This document shows positions 1 through 16,712 of a DNA stretch of 64,000 nt, piece after piece. The notes under the pieces were generated by a model. The model was given only the letters and a program-made list of their open reading frames with translations. It had not been told where the DNA came from and did no database searches. Source of the stretch: Scatophagus argus (lineage: Eukaryota > Chordata > Actinopteri > Scatophagidae); assembly GCF_020382885.2 (NCBI RefSeq), contig NC_058516.1, positions 10,841,902 to 10,905,901 on the forward strand. Reading direction: 5' to 3'. A program made the position numbers and the translations under genes. Position 1 is the stretch's first letter. Each line of letters starts with the position of its first letter.

Positions 1-860
1 AAAAAAAAAAAAAAAAAGTTAAAAACAATATTTGGAATAAGAAATGATTCAGTCTTCAAGAAACAAAATTAGAGCAAACGCCTAAAACTTCTGAAGAAAT
101 ATCGGTATCACGTTGACATCATGTGTTCCACATTCCATGTCTCCGTGGACAAAAAGACATTCAGTATAGCAGCGCATGAATCTCCCATCTGATCTCAATA
201 ACATGTGCCTTCAGATATAAAACATTAAAAGTCTTAAGAGCCTCTCACACTCAGAGTCATCCCCAGCTTATCAAGGAAATTGTGTTAGGATGATACACTG
301 AATCGTGGACATTCACAGTGTGTTCGCCCGAGGGGCTGGGTGTGAACACATGAAAACATTTTGAGCATGTGAAGTGCGGTCAGTTGACTCCTTAATTGAC
401 AAACCGTTAATAACAAAGCGTACCAACCATCCTGGCACGAATGCTGTCGGTAAAGAACTGAGTCTCTTGCGGATGTGCAGGTGTCGTGCGGTTGTAGGCT
501 TTGCATGATGAAACATGAATGTTCTCTGACTATCTTAATTAACTTTACTGAAGATGCCCTGTAATGCGTGAAATGGCGACTATTTCTAAACCAGATCAGA
601 ACATAACACAATGAACTGTAGACACTCATATGGCATTGATACTTTTAACCCTTTTAAAAAGCATTTCCAGCAGGAGGAGGAGGAGGAGGAGCCTAAAGTC
701 TCTTATGTAACTTCAGTACATTATGTTATAGCCTCTTTTCTTTTTTGACTTGAACTAAAACTAAACCTGCCTCAGCTATGCTGGCACTGGTTCACCCCAC
801 AGACACATGTGGTCTTTTGTTTTCTGGCTGTTGCGTAACTGGTTGTTGCTGTTCCCACTG
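1..860. other. Upstream flank without a recognised gene
   Basis: The stretch opens with a 17-base poly-A run. An AGG-type trinucleotide repeat lies near 672-691. The open frames on the minus strand at 285-629 resemble no known protein, overlap each other in different frames and lack codon bias, so I do not call them genes. Nothing else is supported here. Confidence 0.5.
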
Positions 861-955
861 CATAAAAACCAGAGTGCGGCAGAAGGAAGTTTAACTTTAC
901 AGATTATGTGCACTTTGGAAAAGGCTCTGGAACTTCACTGAAACTTTTCTGAAAG
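855..955 (+). promoter_or_regulatory. Possible core promoter and noncoding first exon of the nucleoside hydrolase gene
   Basis: A TATA-like CATAAAAA at 861-868 is followed about 25-30 bases later by a purine-rich segment. That segment ends in a good splice donor (GAAAG|GTAAG, exon end 955). The first coding exon at 2665 is preceded by an acceptor (ACATAG) immediately before GATGAAG, so an upstream noncoding exon is required. This segment is the best-placed candidate. The link is inferred from motif spacing alone. Confidence 0.35.
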
Positions 956-2664
956 GTAAGTTCACCATGTATTCTATTCATACCTAATGTATTCATAGAC
1001 TACTGAAGCATTTATTTATCACCTTATAGAACCTGACTGATTAAGAATGTATGAGTCAGCAATGTTTAAATCTTCTTCTTCTTCCTATTGTTCTTAGCAA
1101 GTAAGCTCACAGTAAGTGGGTCAGATTCAAGGAAGAACATTATGGTCACATTGTTAATATAAAAATATTAGTTTAGAAGCACCTACAGAGACAGGAAACC
1201 TGCAAGGCTCCAGAATGTTTTGTTTAAAGTAATATGATGAAGCTGATTGTTGACACGGATCATTAATATGTTCAACAATACCCTCCCAGCCTTCATGTTC
1301 TTTGGCAAGGAACAAAAAGTAAGAAACAAACCCCAATCAAACCAAAGCATATCCGTCAAGAGTTTTAGATGTTTCTGCATATGAAGAAACATTTCTCAGG
1401 AGGATTTTTGCCTGCTGTGCAACACCTCAGCGTCTGTTTGTCTTCCAAAAGGCGGCTCTTCAGGTCAGGGCAGTCAGCAGACGCCTCTTTGCCTCTCGAA
1501 GCAAACGACATCCGTAAGGATCTGAACACCAGATGAGAGTTTTACCCTTTTTCAATAGTAATTAGCTGCTTGTAATCTCCGAGCACAACGTCGAGATGTT
1601 TCAGATGCTTAAATACGACATGCAACCACAACTGCATTTTGACTTGCTGAAAGGGTTTGCACGACATGTTTCTATTGACTTAAATATGCCTCAAACTCTG
1701 CCACGCCCAATGGCTTTTCGAGCAAATTACATACTCATTTTACAAGGCGTGTTCAGACATCGTTCGATGTCCAGTATGTTCTGCTGCACACCTGAGATGC
1801 CAAACTACCCATATTTATGTCTCGCTGGGGGGGGTCAGAAAAACACATCCAAACTCCTTGATATGGGAGGCAAAAAGGTCCTCGATAATTCTTTACTTCA
1901 TGGGAGGATCATATTGTTGAATTAAAATGAAGCGTCGGAACGAGCAGACGTGCTTGTATATGCATGTGTAATCTGTGCTCTGCTCCAAATATTCAAAAAG
2001 TCTCTTTAGCTTTCAGATATCATATAAACAATAAAACTGCCACAACTTATAAATCTTTAGTAGAGTAGGTTATCGTCAAGGCTGAGGCGCAGGCAGACAG
2101 GAAAGCTGGGAATCGACCGAAATGTAAATGACTGAGGCAAAGCTGAATGCAGATCAGTGGTTTAGTATTAATGGAATGACGAGGCAGGCGAGTTTCAAAA
2201 CCAGAGACCACAGTCCAAACAGGAAAACAAATCTGACAAGGAGCAGGCAAGAATGCTAAACCCATTATCAGGCAAAAATGTTGGCAACAGAAACAGGTTC
2301 ACATAAACAGAGTCAAGTATGTGAATAAAGATAAACTTCTTCCACTTTGCCTGCACCCCCTCCCTTCAACTCATTTGCCTGCTCAAGTCTTTGCTGAGAA
2401 AACCTTTGCAGTGCTGAAATTCTTCTTTAAGTATCTGCAGGGCTGATTGAGGGGAAAGTGGAAACAGGTGGGAGTGCGAGCGCAGTAGGCCAGGTAAGGG
2501 CAGAGCAGATAAGTGAAGTGAGAACAGGTGTGTGAGTGGGCGTGGCAATCAGGTGATGGGAAAAGGAGGAAAGTCGAAGAGCATCAGGTTGATAAGGGAG
2601 GGGGGGGTGTAAATACTCCTGGAGGGCAGAAGCACACTTAAGATGTACATTTTTCAAACATAGG

Positions 2665-4791
2665 ATGAAGAAGAAGTTGATCCTCGATGTGGACACTGGA
2701 GTGGACGATGCTCAGGCCATCATGATGGCCCTCGCAGCTCCCAATGTGGAGATTTTAGGGATCACCTGCACCCATGGCAACACACCTCTGGAGAACGTCC
2801 TCAAGAACACTCTGCGTGTCCTGAAAGTCTGCAACAGGCTGGACGTAAGGTTTGCGTCACGTCAAAGCTTGTATGATGATTTCTTATGTATTGCACATTA
2901 CATGAGGGGAAACTCGCGATACTTGACAGATCCCAGTGTACCGCGGCTGTTCGGAGCCCCTGATGGCACGTAAACGCCACGCTGGAGATTTCCACGGGAA
3001 GGACGGGCTGGGAGACGTTCCGGATCCAGATGCTCCAGGCCTGGAGCTGCTGCAGAAGGAAACAGCTGTGCAGGCCATCAGCAACATTGTGAAAGAGAAC
3101 CCTGGAGAGGTGATTGTTAAGCTCTATCAATCCAACACATAAAATGTTATGATGAAAATATTTTTTATAATAATGATAATTTAACAAAAATACAAGTTCC
3201 TGTATTATTTCTTCAGTGGCCATTAGTTAATATGGTTGATACTTTAATTAGCCTGTTCCTGTTTGAAATGAAAGTGACCAATCACGTATCAGCTACTACA
3301 GCAGAGACAATACACAATACAGTGAAGATACAGTCAGTACTTTTTTTTTTCCCTCATTTGCTTTGTGTGCAGGTAACTCTAGTGGCCACAGCCCCCCTCA
3401 CTAACCTGGCTGTCGCAGTACAACTGGACCCTTCCATCCCTAAGAATCTGAAGGCCCTATACATCATGGGAGGAAACATTGAATGTAGGTTATGTATGCG
3501 TTTTTATTTGCGTTAAATATAAGTGGGGGGGGGGGGGGAGTAGACCACAACACACCAACATGAAACTTCCCCAGCAAATTATTAAGATTAAAATAATTTT
3601 TACTATTAAAGTTTTTTTTTTAATTGTATGTTCAAATAAAATAAACCATTATGTAACTGAAGGAACTGTTTACCCAAAAATGAGACTTTGGTCTTTATCT
3701 ACTCACCTCATGCTGATGGGAAGTCCGGAGTTCCAGCTCGAGAAATGTAGAATGTGTGGACTAAGAAACTTCATTCAACTTTCCTTTTTCCATAAAATAC
3801 TGTCAACATCCAATAAAAACTATTTTGGTCCATTTTTAGGAATAAAAACCTCTGTAAAAACCCTCAGAATATCAATAGGTGCAGCTCTTAAAGATATGTA
3901 GAGTATAATTGATCAGCACGTGAATAAACGGTTCTCACCTGCTGCTTCGCCCATCGTTTCATACAGCCAGGGGTAACACCACGGTGTGTGGGGAGTTTAA
4001 CTTCGTGGCTGACTCTGAGGCTGCCTACATCGTGTTGGACCGCTACACCTGCCCCACCTACATCGCCTCCTGGGAGTTCAGCTGCAGGAACAGCCTGCCG
4101 TGGGTCCGTCATTATTTTGCTCTTAGAATTAAGATTAAAACAGCTGGAATATTCACAATTAACGCAATAACTTTAATAACTTAAATAACTTTTGTTGTTG
4201 TCTTTTTTTGTTGTTGTTGTCTTTTCCTCCCTCAGTCTTTCTGTGACATGTGGCTGGCCCAGGACACCGAAAAGGCTCGTTTCATGGAAAAGATTTCCCG
4301 CCACACCAGGGAGGTGCGAGAGTGTCCAGGCTGCTTTATTTCAACATGCTGAACAAGAATTCAGACAGAAAATGCCACATATGTCTCATATGTTCGATTG
4401 TTGCCGGTGCAGATGGTCCAGACCGATCGGTACCAGAAGGAACTAGTAGATGGACCTGGGTTCAACACCTGCGACACCTACGCAGCGGCTGCAGCCATCG
4501 AAGGCAGCCTGGTGACGGAAAGCGAAAAGGTTCATTTCAACCCTATTTAACGCTCTTTCTCGTCAACAACCCCCTTATTACTCTTCATCACTTTAAAAGC
4601 AACGTAGGTGTCTAAGTGGCGTAAAATTACTCCACCAGGTTGCAGTGACAGTGGAGCTGGAGGGGACCTACACCCGAGGCATGATGGTGCTGGACTACAT
4701 GGATCTGCTGAAGAAGACGCACAAGGTCACCATCATGAAGAAAGTTGACTTGGAGAAGTTTAAAACACTGTTGTGGAATGCGCTCAAATAA
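2665..4791 (+). CDS. Nucleoside hydrolase (inosine-uridine preferring family), 7 coding exons, 318 aa
   Basis: Exons: 2665-2844, 2930-3109, 3373-3484, 3967-4103, 4236-4313, 4413-4529, 4639-4791 (957 nt, in frame). The protein starts MKKKLILDVDTGVDDAQA, carrying the family's N-terminal Asp cluster (DxDxGxDD) that binds calcium and ribose. It continues with DIPVYRG, HGKDGLGD, a TAPLTNLA segment, MGGNIE, the EFNFVADSEAA motif, and a late NTCDTYAAAAA motif where many family members have a His-Asp pair. The family hydrolyses the N-glycosidic bond of nucleosides in purine and pyrimidine salvage. Mammals lack an obvious equivalent, while fish keep such genes. No signal peptide is visible, so a soluble cytosolic protein is likely. 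The Cys in place of the usual late His may shift substrate preference; that is inference. An AATAAA overlaps the stop codon (4787-4792). The donor after 4103 (GTCCGT) is weak, so the exon 4 end is the least certain junction. Confidence 0.9.
3640..3895 (+). repeat. Degraded interspersed repeat in the nucleoside hydrolase gene
   Basis: This part of intron 3 carries phrases I recognise from an interspersed teleost repeat, such as GGAACTGTTTACCCAAAAAT followed by an ACTCACCTCATGC stretch and later AAAATACTGTCAACATCCAA. A related short fragment (CAGTTCATCAAAAGTAG, CCTCATGCCATGC) lies in an ndufs1 intron near 11755-11815. I recognise the family by eye only; its ends and class are not resolved. Confidence 0.4.
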
Positions 4792-4865
4792 AAAAGAAAG
4801 AAATTTTGGAGAATCCAAAAAAACCCACCTATCTGACACAGAATATATTTTCCCATCACAATGTC

Positions 4866-4909
4866 AATAAATGATTCCACATTCATTCCATGGTAATAAG
4901 CTGAATAAA
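4866..4909 (+). terminator. Poly(A) signal candidates of the nucleoside hydrolase gene
   Basis: AATAAA hexamers at 4866-4871 and 4904-4909 follow the stop codon by about 75 and 115 bases. A third at 4787-4792 overlaps the stop itself. Any could end this transcript before the convergent unc50 3' end. Confidence 0.5.
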
Positions 4910-5185
4910 ATGACGTCTTTAACACATTCTGGTTTTTCTCTTCCCCACACAAGTAACACAAGTCACAGTGACAGTTCAAGGCTTAATCATATGTAGCAGG
5001 AATTCCCAGCTGTGTGGCAAACTACACGCCACAATTAGCCACACTTGCTCTCTTGAGTCTGCACAGTAACATTAGCCAAAAACCAGCCTCATGCTTTAAA
5101 GTATTTTCCGAAAGATCAAAAAGGAAAGAATTCGATTTATTACTTCGGGTTGTAAAAACTGAGAAGGCTTAAGTTAATAAAACCT

Positions 5186-5191
5186 TTTATT
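5186..5191 (-). terminator. unc50: Poly(A) signal candidate of unc50
   Basis: TTTATT on the plus strand reads AATAAA on the minus strand, about 510 bases past the unc50 stop. This would give a moderate 3' UTR ending inside the convergent gap with the nucleoside hydrolase gene. The stretch 5200-5560 is A/T-rich and holds no gene. Confidence 0.45.
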
Positions 5192-5699
5192 GAAAGTGCT
5201 TCGGAATGTACACTTTAAGAAAAAAAAAAGAAAAGGAAAAAAAAAGTCTGCATCCCATGTTCCTCTACTTTTCTTTTTTTTCTTTTCAATAAGGAGGATT
5301 ACATTTTTCTTTTAATTTTTTTTAAGAAAACTCAAAGAAACAAACCAATTTTTTTTTCCTCTTCAGAAACAATCATCAAAGTATATCTTACAACCTAGCC
5401 AGAGTACTATTTACAAATCATACAAAAAGAACAACAATAAAAGCTGTATCTCATCGGTTCCCCCCCTGTCACTGTTCACTGATTCTGGAGCTCAACATAA
5501 GAGTCGAACAGAAAATCGACAGTCCATTGAGAGTCAGTCAAATCCAGTGTCCCGGTTTACTGAGAGTAAACCACAGACCAAGTCCTCCTCAACCGCAGAA
5601 GATGGAAAAAGATTTGCTGCCACCTAAAGGTGTGCTGAAAACAGGATTTTGAATCGGCCTGGAGCAAACTAGAGTCCAACTTCAGGTGCCAAACTGGTC

Positions 5700-8218
5700 C
5701 TACTGGACTCTGTACTTGTAAAACCAGCAGAGACCCTGGGTGAAGTTCCAGCCCAGAGAGACAGAGAGGACGTAGATGAGGCCGAGCAGAGCGAAGGGGT
5801 AGAGAAGCACTACGGTGTTCTTCAGGAAGGGTAGAGCTGTGTGGTGGACGCAAGAAAGATACATCAGCATACAGACTGATAGCAACCTCATACCTTTACA
5901 GTTACTGTGGAAATAAACAACCAATAAAATGACCCCAATCCCCAACCCAAACATCCATAAATATGATCCCTCTCTGTTATGTGTTCATATGTAGAAATTT
6001 GATGCTGATTCATTGGAAATGTAAAATTTGATAAATTTCAAAACCATTATTGATTAAGTTCCTGATTTTTGTTGTTTTCAGAATTAGCGATGAATGTGTA
6101 GATTTTTAAAAGAAACAACACAATTTCCATAAATCCTTTGTCCAACTAACAGTCCAATGTGACCAATTTACTATCACATAAGACTACGAAAGAGACGCTG
6201 ATCGTCAAAATACCTGACAAATAATTTTCTGTCTACAAAGTCATTTATTAATCAGATCGCTCTAAGCAGATTTGCGCACACTTTGTGTAAAAGCAAATGC
6301 TGTCTCATTACAAGTTAGTTCTGTTTAAGGACTTCTCACACACAATCAATGACAATGACAATCAGTGCAGCAAATGCTAAGAACAGTCTAACTCTAAATG
6401 TGATGAAGACTTACCGTTGTATCCTAAGAACGTGATGTAGAGATAATAACTGATGGCGATTAGCCACAAAGTGTTTCCAACGAAGTACCCCAGGAACCAG
6501 TCTGAGTTTATGACCACAATATCTGAAAGAGACAAAACAAAGTGGAAGCGTGGTGACACGGCAGGCAGGTGGAATCCAATCAGCTCAATACAGCGTCATG
6601 ATTAGATTTAGACTTTAACGTAGTCTTTTGACAAGTCATGCAATTCTGGCTATGACATGATCCATTTTATTATACACTGATATGAAAAAGGTTGAGCTGT
6701 CCATGCGAGGGCAAACAAGAACATTCGAAACAAAGTGAAACACCTCAATAAGCTAACTAATGTGACTAGACACAGTCGGTGTTAGTTCATCTTGGTGTGA
6801 CGGCTACACTTGGGCTGTCGTAGGACACACTCTGAGGACTTAAATTGCCTGTGCACGCAACTTAATTTATCAGCTACATAAATTGTAAATTACAGGCTGT
6901 TGGAACAAAACTTCAATGAAAAATATGAAAAGCCTTCTGTGGTCACAGGCACTGACTCACTTAGCAGAACAGCCGATCGCAGTGACTCTGCCACCGATTC
7001 AACACGCTCGGTCGGCTGAAAAGCCACCAAAGGAGGCCGACTAGTGGCAACAGTGCAGGACACGCTGCAAAAACACGGGCCACCGATGCTCACGGACAGC
7101 CCGAAAATGGCTGATAATGTTTCCGGTACATAAATATTTTAACAACAACATGACCATGTGGAACAAAGCAATTGAAACCGTCCAAGCGGTGGGTGAGAGG
7201 CGTGTGAAAGGCGCTACTTTATCATATCAACGGTAATGTCCCATTCCCGGTCTGTCAGCCTCAAGTTTTGACTGCCGAATAAAGACCATCGGCATCTGCT
7301 GGTATGGAGTGCTATTTCATCACGAAGCGACACAAGAGTCTGTCTTTGTCGTCACTTGTTCTGTAATGTCAGCTTGGTGCATCTGGGCCTTAATACATAA
7401 AATGCATATTTACTGAAGGCCGTTTAATGCCTTGAATTGGATGATATCATTTTGATGTACTCACGGTTGATGAAGAAGAGCTGCAGGAAATGCAGGATGA
7501 CAAGAAGGGGGTAGAAAGCGTTGAGGTGAACATCAAACGCATAGCCCCACTCCACGTCAAAGTTTCTGCTGGGATGTTTCAACAGGTATTTGTTGGTGAT
7601 AACCCTGGAACAAACAGTACAAACAAACAAAAATTTGTATACGATAAATCTGCCTTAATTATAATAACTGGAGTAAAGCTGCTTCATTATTTCCATGTTG
7701 TTCATATCATCAACTAGGTAAACTCACCACATCAGTGTTGATATGAGCAGACCCACTCCGATGCAGTCAACAAAAACCACCCACAGCAGCAGCTTCAGAG
7801 TCTCCAGGACTCCCATGTCCAGCACCAGACCGAAGCCTATTGTTGACACTGCAGAGGAATAGAGGGAGTGTTAGCTTATATAAAGTCAAACAGGTAAAGT
7901 AGGGAAGGAGTAGCATCACGAAAGAGTGGAACACATGAGTGCAGACTTACCACACAGCCAGATGCTGAGCAGGACCAGGAAAGCAGGGTCATCCCTGGCC
8001 CACTGGTCCTTGGTCTGTTTCCTGTAGTGGAAGTTGCGGTAAACTCTCTGTGGCGACGTGAACAAGTACAGCATCTGCCACAGGGCAAATTCAAAGTCCA
8101 TCTGTCTGAAATGGAGCAGCCGTCGCAGGTATTTGTAGCGCTTGGCGCCTGCTGTGTGACGTGCAGCATCCCTCGAACCGAGGGCGCCGTTGCTTTGCGG
8201 CGAGGTGGTCGGCAACAT
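5700..8218 (-). CDS. unc50: UNC-50 homologue, multi-pass Golgi membrane protein, 5 coding exons, 257 aa
   Basis: Exons in coding order (minus strand): 8218-7951, 7848-7728, 7604-7465, 6522-6415, 5836-5700 (774 nt, in frame). The start MLPTTSPQSNG is preceded by an acceptor at CACC-ATG. Family landmarks are KRYKYLRRLLHFRQMDFE, MLYLFTSPQRVYRNFHYRKQ, DVEWGYAFDVHLNAFYPLL, NTLWLIAISYYLYITFLGYN, and the end GWNFTQGLCWFYKYRVQ. Several long hydrophobic segments fit a five- or six-pass membrane protein; human UNC50 is 259 aa. In worms UNC-50 is a Golgi protein required for trafficking of some nicotinic acetylcholine receptors to the surface. The gene is head-to-head with ndufs1 and convergent with the nucleoside hydrolase gene. 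I see no frameshift or lost segment. Confidence 0.96.
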
Positions 8219-9121
8219 GGTGCTGAAATATCCAATAGGAAGAGCAGAGCGAGGTGAGGACAAGAAGACGAAAGAGAAGAAGGAAAAGAGACAGGCTGAA
8301 CTGAGGAAGTTTGCTCTCACCTTGAACAAAATAAACCAATTCAACAAACCCAATAATTATACTCTATGAAATAAAACTTTTGAGCTTATCAATTAGTTTT
8401 TAACACCAGACTGATAAAGCTCATTTTGAAATTTAGTGTGTGCTTACTTTATAGTTGCAGAGAAGATGTAATTGGAGATTTAGGATTAAATATTTTAGGA
8501 TTTAGCAGAGCTTCTATGGTGTGAGTATACTAACTGCTTTTTAAAATTAAGCATAAACTGCAAGAAAAGGGTAAATATTTTAAAGGTTCAACAGCCAGGC
8601 TTAATACCTTTAAAAGGCTTAAGTAGACCATTCCTGTCATTTTAACACTGTGGCTTAGGTTAGTTATGATTTACAAAGACACACAGCAGTCCTGTATTTT
8701 CAAATAACTATACATGCCCATTTAAATTTGTTACTAGTCCTACAGCATGCTATTAATAAACAGTCTCAAACATAAACGCAAACAACCTGCTTCAAAAAGA
8801 TGACAACACAGAAACACAGGATGCTAATGCAAAGCCATGCTATATATTGGCCATACGTAAAAAAACTCACATTATAAAAATTATTGTGTACACCAACTAC
8901 CTATTGCGCCCTGGTATTTGTTATACTAATAACTATACTAATATATTTAATTTCCTTGCTTGTTGACGTTAGGTTTGCTAGCAGATACAGTTAGCTTGTT
9001 GCTAACTAGTTTATTAAATGAGAGGGCCGAGCCAAACTTATTTATATTAAACTCTGCTTAAACGCTGCGGTCTTTGGTATAAGCCAAACAACTAAACTTC
9101 TTTGCTCAGAAGAATATTTAC

Positions 9122-9205
9122 CTATTCCTGCGGTACTCCTTCCCAGGAGAAAGCACCACTTTCTGCTTGTTTCTCAAGCTCTATGCAGATGCTTCCTGAC
9201 CTGTC
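9122..9205 (-). other. unc50: Noncoding first exon of unc50 (inferred)
   Basis: On the minus strand a clean donor (GGAATAG|GTAAAT) sits at 9122/9121. It is about 900 bases upstream of the acceptor just before the unc50 start codon. The 5' end is estimated from the nearby ETS-type site. The intervening intron (8223-9121) holds nothing else I recognise. Confidence 0.55.
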
Positions 9206-9544
9206 GCAAAAATGAACACGTAGCTACTTCCGGTTAAAGCCAGTTCATCATGGGAAATGTAGTCGGTGGTATGACCCATGGTTTTGCACAATCGGTCCTG
9301 ATGTAAACTAACAAAAAAACAATTAAAGTAAAGAAAAAAGAAAGAAAGAAAAATATGGGTAAATTCAGGTGATTATTTGCAGAGAACGCCATTATTAATT
9401 ACCACAATAGCAATTCCGATAAAAACGACAATTTATTTGCAGCAGTTAGGATGGATGAAGTATGTAACTGACGTGTTGAGTAAGTGGAGAGTCACTTTTA
9501 TTGTGAAATTTTTGCCCTCACTTTAACCGGAAGTAGGATAATGT
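9206..9544. promoter_or_regulatory. Bidirectional unc50/ndufs1 promoter with ETS and ZNF143/THAP11-like sites
   Basis: This short gap separates the 5' ends of two divergent housekeeping genes. It holds ACTTCCGGTT at 9226-9235 and ACCGGAAGT at 9526-9534. These are ETS/GABP-type sites in opposite orientations, one near each start. CATCATGGGAAATGTAGT at 9246-9263 reads ACTACATTTCCC on the minus strand, which matches the core of the ZNF143/THAP11 motif. No TATA box is evident. The motif identities are established knowledge; occupancy is inferred. Confidence 0.65.
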
Positions 9545-9631
9545 TATTTCCGCTAACGACGCTATAGCTATTTGACTGGTGGTAAAATTCAGATCACCGC
9601 TGTTCTGGTCAAGAAGGCCAAATAGCGAAAG
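9545..9631 (+). other. ndufs1: Noncoding first exon of ndufs1 (inferred)
   Basis: A strong donor (GCGAAAG|GTAAGAAC, exon end 9631) lies about 100 bases past the ETS-type site. The next acceptor is at 10649, five bases before the ndufs1 start codon. The 5' boundary is approximate. Intron 1 (9632-10649) contains no other recognised feature. Confidence 0.6.
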
Positions 9632-10653
9632 GTAAGAACCAAAATCACAGCATGCACTTATAACGGTTCAGATGTATGCATTATTTAATTGCAAGATCAC
9701 AGGAAAATAAAGTGTTTGACCTTATTACCCCCAGTAACCCTCGTACAGCATTGCAATGCCCGTGCCCTTGAGTAACTTAGTGCCTAGCTGTTAGCTAACC
9801 CTAGTAGCCTGAAAGCAAGGAGTCCTCGTTGGAAGGTTTATGCTTGTATATCCACTGTATGAAAACTTACTTAATATCTTATTGCCTCAGCATGTTTCGG
9901 AAATTCTGCTTTTGTTTTCTGTGCGTTACCTCCTTGAGACGTTAACTATGTGGTTGCGTACGACTTGTTATTGTTGACAATGACAGCTATTAAGCTAGCT
10001 AGCATTAGCACAGAAACTTATTCAATCCAGTACAACTGTCTTGCATTAAATAACGTCTCTTTAAGAGATGCTGATTAGATTCTGTAATAATTTATCAAAC
10101 TGTCCAGTAAAAATAAACTTAAGTGTAAGTGCCCAGTGTGAGTTTACAGATATGTGGGCAGCATTATTGATACTACAAACCTAAAATATATTATGTGAAC
10201 TTTACATTGGACACAGTGTTAATGGCTTTCTAAGTCTGAATTCACAATCCAAATGAAAACCAACTGACATTTTGTTGGCATCTACTGACATGAACGTTCA
10301 CAACCTACAGCTGCATCTTGCCTGAAATCTGACCAGTATAACATAATGTTGACTGAATAATTATTGGTGACATAATGACGTCACTGATAAAGCAAGGGCT
10401 GCTTGTTATTGGAATTTTCCACATTTTTGATAAAAAAATAGTTTTACTTCTCACAGCTTGGCTAAACAAAAATTTGGTGGCATGTGTTAGTACTTGCCAA
10501 GTATAGGCATGATGTTGAATGTACTTTTTACTAATTGTGGTTAGAAACGATTAATAAGTTTTAGTTGATTGATAGTAAATTGATCTGCATGTTTATAAAT
10601 AACTGATCAGTCATTTAGCTTATATGTTGGCTGCTTTCTCCTCTCACAGCGTC

Positions 10654-15067
<4,414 letters not shown>

Positions 15068-15101
15068 GCAGCCGACACACACACACACATCCTTAAACAA
15101 G

Positions 15102-15237
15102 AATAAACTCTCTCCTCTGCTATAACACACGCTTCTCTGAAGGAACACATGGTCGCTCCTTATTTAAAGTTGTCCTTGATGCTTGTTGTATACAGTTAAA
15201 TCGTTTTCGCTCCCGAGGACGATCTTTGTCGAATAAA
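15102..15237 (+). terminator. ndufs1: ndufs1 poly(A) signals
   Basis: AATAAA occurs at 15102-15107, 35 bases past the stop, and again at 15232-15237. The pair suggests a very short and a slightly longer 3' UTR. The stretch 15240-15690 beyond has no recognised gene. Confidence 0.65.
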
Positions 15238-15699
15238 ACTGAGAAACATATGAAATATGATTAAAATCTTACAAAAGTCTTTCAGCTTTCATTTATTGCA
15301 TCTTTGGTTGAAAGTAAGCTCCTCACTTGTGATTTATTACTCCTTTTACCTATTATACCAGTAAAAGTTTACTTATGCTCAGTAGAAAACAACAATCTAA
15401 GTCAAACAAACTGTTATACCTCAGGCAATAAGTTGTCTGAACTTTCCAGGCAGCATTTGCCAAATACTCCCATATGAAATATGGTCTAATCTGGCTTTCT
15501 GCAGAGGCCTGCTGACATGCAGGCAGCCTGTAGGAAGACAAGTCTTAGCAGAATACATAGCTCCGGTCAAGGCCACTAACTGAAGTAAATCAGTTAAGAC
15601 ATTAATGTTTGAACAAGAGGCTTTACGGTACATTTCCAAGTTTCATCACTGAGTTTTGCTAACCTGGGCGCATCTCTGTTATCCACACAAATCGTTCTT

Positions 15700-16030
15700 A
15701 AAGGAAAGAGTTGAATGTTTTGGGAAGCTTTTTTTTTGTGAGCTTGAAATGAGAGGAAAACTAATGAATAGTGTGACAGTTAGCTCACTTTAACGTTAGA
15801 TTGGAAAAAAAATGGTTTGGTCTTCTACACAGCTTTGAAGCTCATTAATAAACACATTATATTTTGTTAGTAAAAGAAAATGTGTAAAAAAAAAAAAAAA
15901 TTCTGTGTGGAACTATTTTTTATCTTAGAGCTATGCTAGCTGTTTTTCCTTGTTTCCACTCTGTGAGGGTACAAGCTAAGCTAACCGCTAACTTTCCGCG
16001 AGATAACTAATCGAGATTCAACATACAGAG
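15700..16030. repeat. Degraded AGCTAAGC-family interspersed repeat, apparent inverted halves
   Basis: The segment 15905-15995 carries GCTATGCTAGCTGTTTTTCC, TGTTTCCACTCTG and AAGCTAAGCTAACCGCTAAC. This matches one orientation of a repeat common in percomorph genomes. The preceding 15800-15900 (AAGCTCATTAATAAACACAT, then TTATATTTTGTT) matches a downstream part of the same family in the opposite orientation. Recognition is by eye; no clean terminal repeats or duplicated target site were found. Confidence 0.45.
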
Positions 16031-16669
16031 GAGTTATCGCAAAACATGCTGGACTGCTGTATGATAATTCAGAAACACTACTGAGCTCCAAAACCATTAG
16101 TGAGGCGGCATGAAAATTTAGGATTTTGGGGGCCAATAGTCTACTGAGTGTCAGCTAGTTTATTTTTCCCTCTTTAGGGGAAAATCTTGAGGGAATGGCT
16201 GTAAACCATTTAAAGGCCCCTAAAAACAAGTGTTTATATGTGTCTTGAATGGATCCAGAATGGCACACCGGTGTGTAAAGTTGGACTCAGTTCCTCTAGA
16301 CAAATGGCTCTTGTCGTATACTGTTCCCCCAAGAGAGAGAGAGAGAGAGAGAGACACACACACACACAGAAAAAAGAAAGAAGACAGCCTCATCTCTTCA
16401 TTCCCTGTCTGCTCAGTGTCTTCAGACTGAGCACAGTGACTTTATTATTTTACTCCGCTCCATATCTGGAATTTATTTCGACTTAAAGGTCAGTATTAGT
16501 GCAGTCTATAATGTATTACTACTATTTATGGACTTCTCCATATATTTTATTTTTATATGTGGATATTGTTCCATAATGTTTGTATTGTTTCTTTGTTTTG
16601 TGAGTCTGCTTGTGGTTTTGTACTTCTACTTTTGCAGTCGCCTCCTCTGTTCTGCTCTGGAGGGTTTTC

Positions 16670-16693
16670 ATGCAGGTGCAGACGGAAGGCTAA
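16670..16693 (+). other. Short uORF before the Ras-like gene start
   Basis: If the first coding exon begins at the strong acceptor ending at 16637 (TTCTACTTTTGCAG), its leader contains an ATG at 16670. That ATG opens a seven-codon frame ending TAA at 16691-16693, 19 bases before the main ATG. The exon start is inferred, so the uORF is conditional. Confidence 0.35.
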
Positions 16694-16712
16694 AATTGGA
16701 CCCAACGGGAAA

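Noticed and set aside
285-629. 114-codon open frame on the minus strand near the left edge
   Set aside because: No recognisable domain, no codon bias, and overlapping open frames of similar quality; most likely chance.
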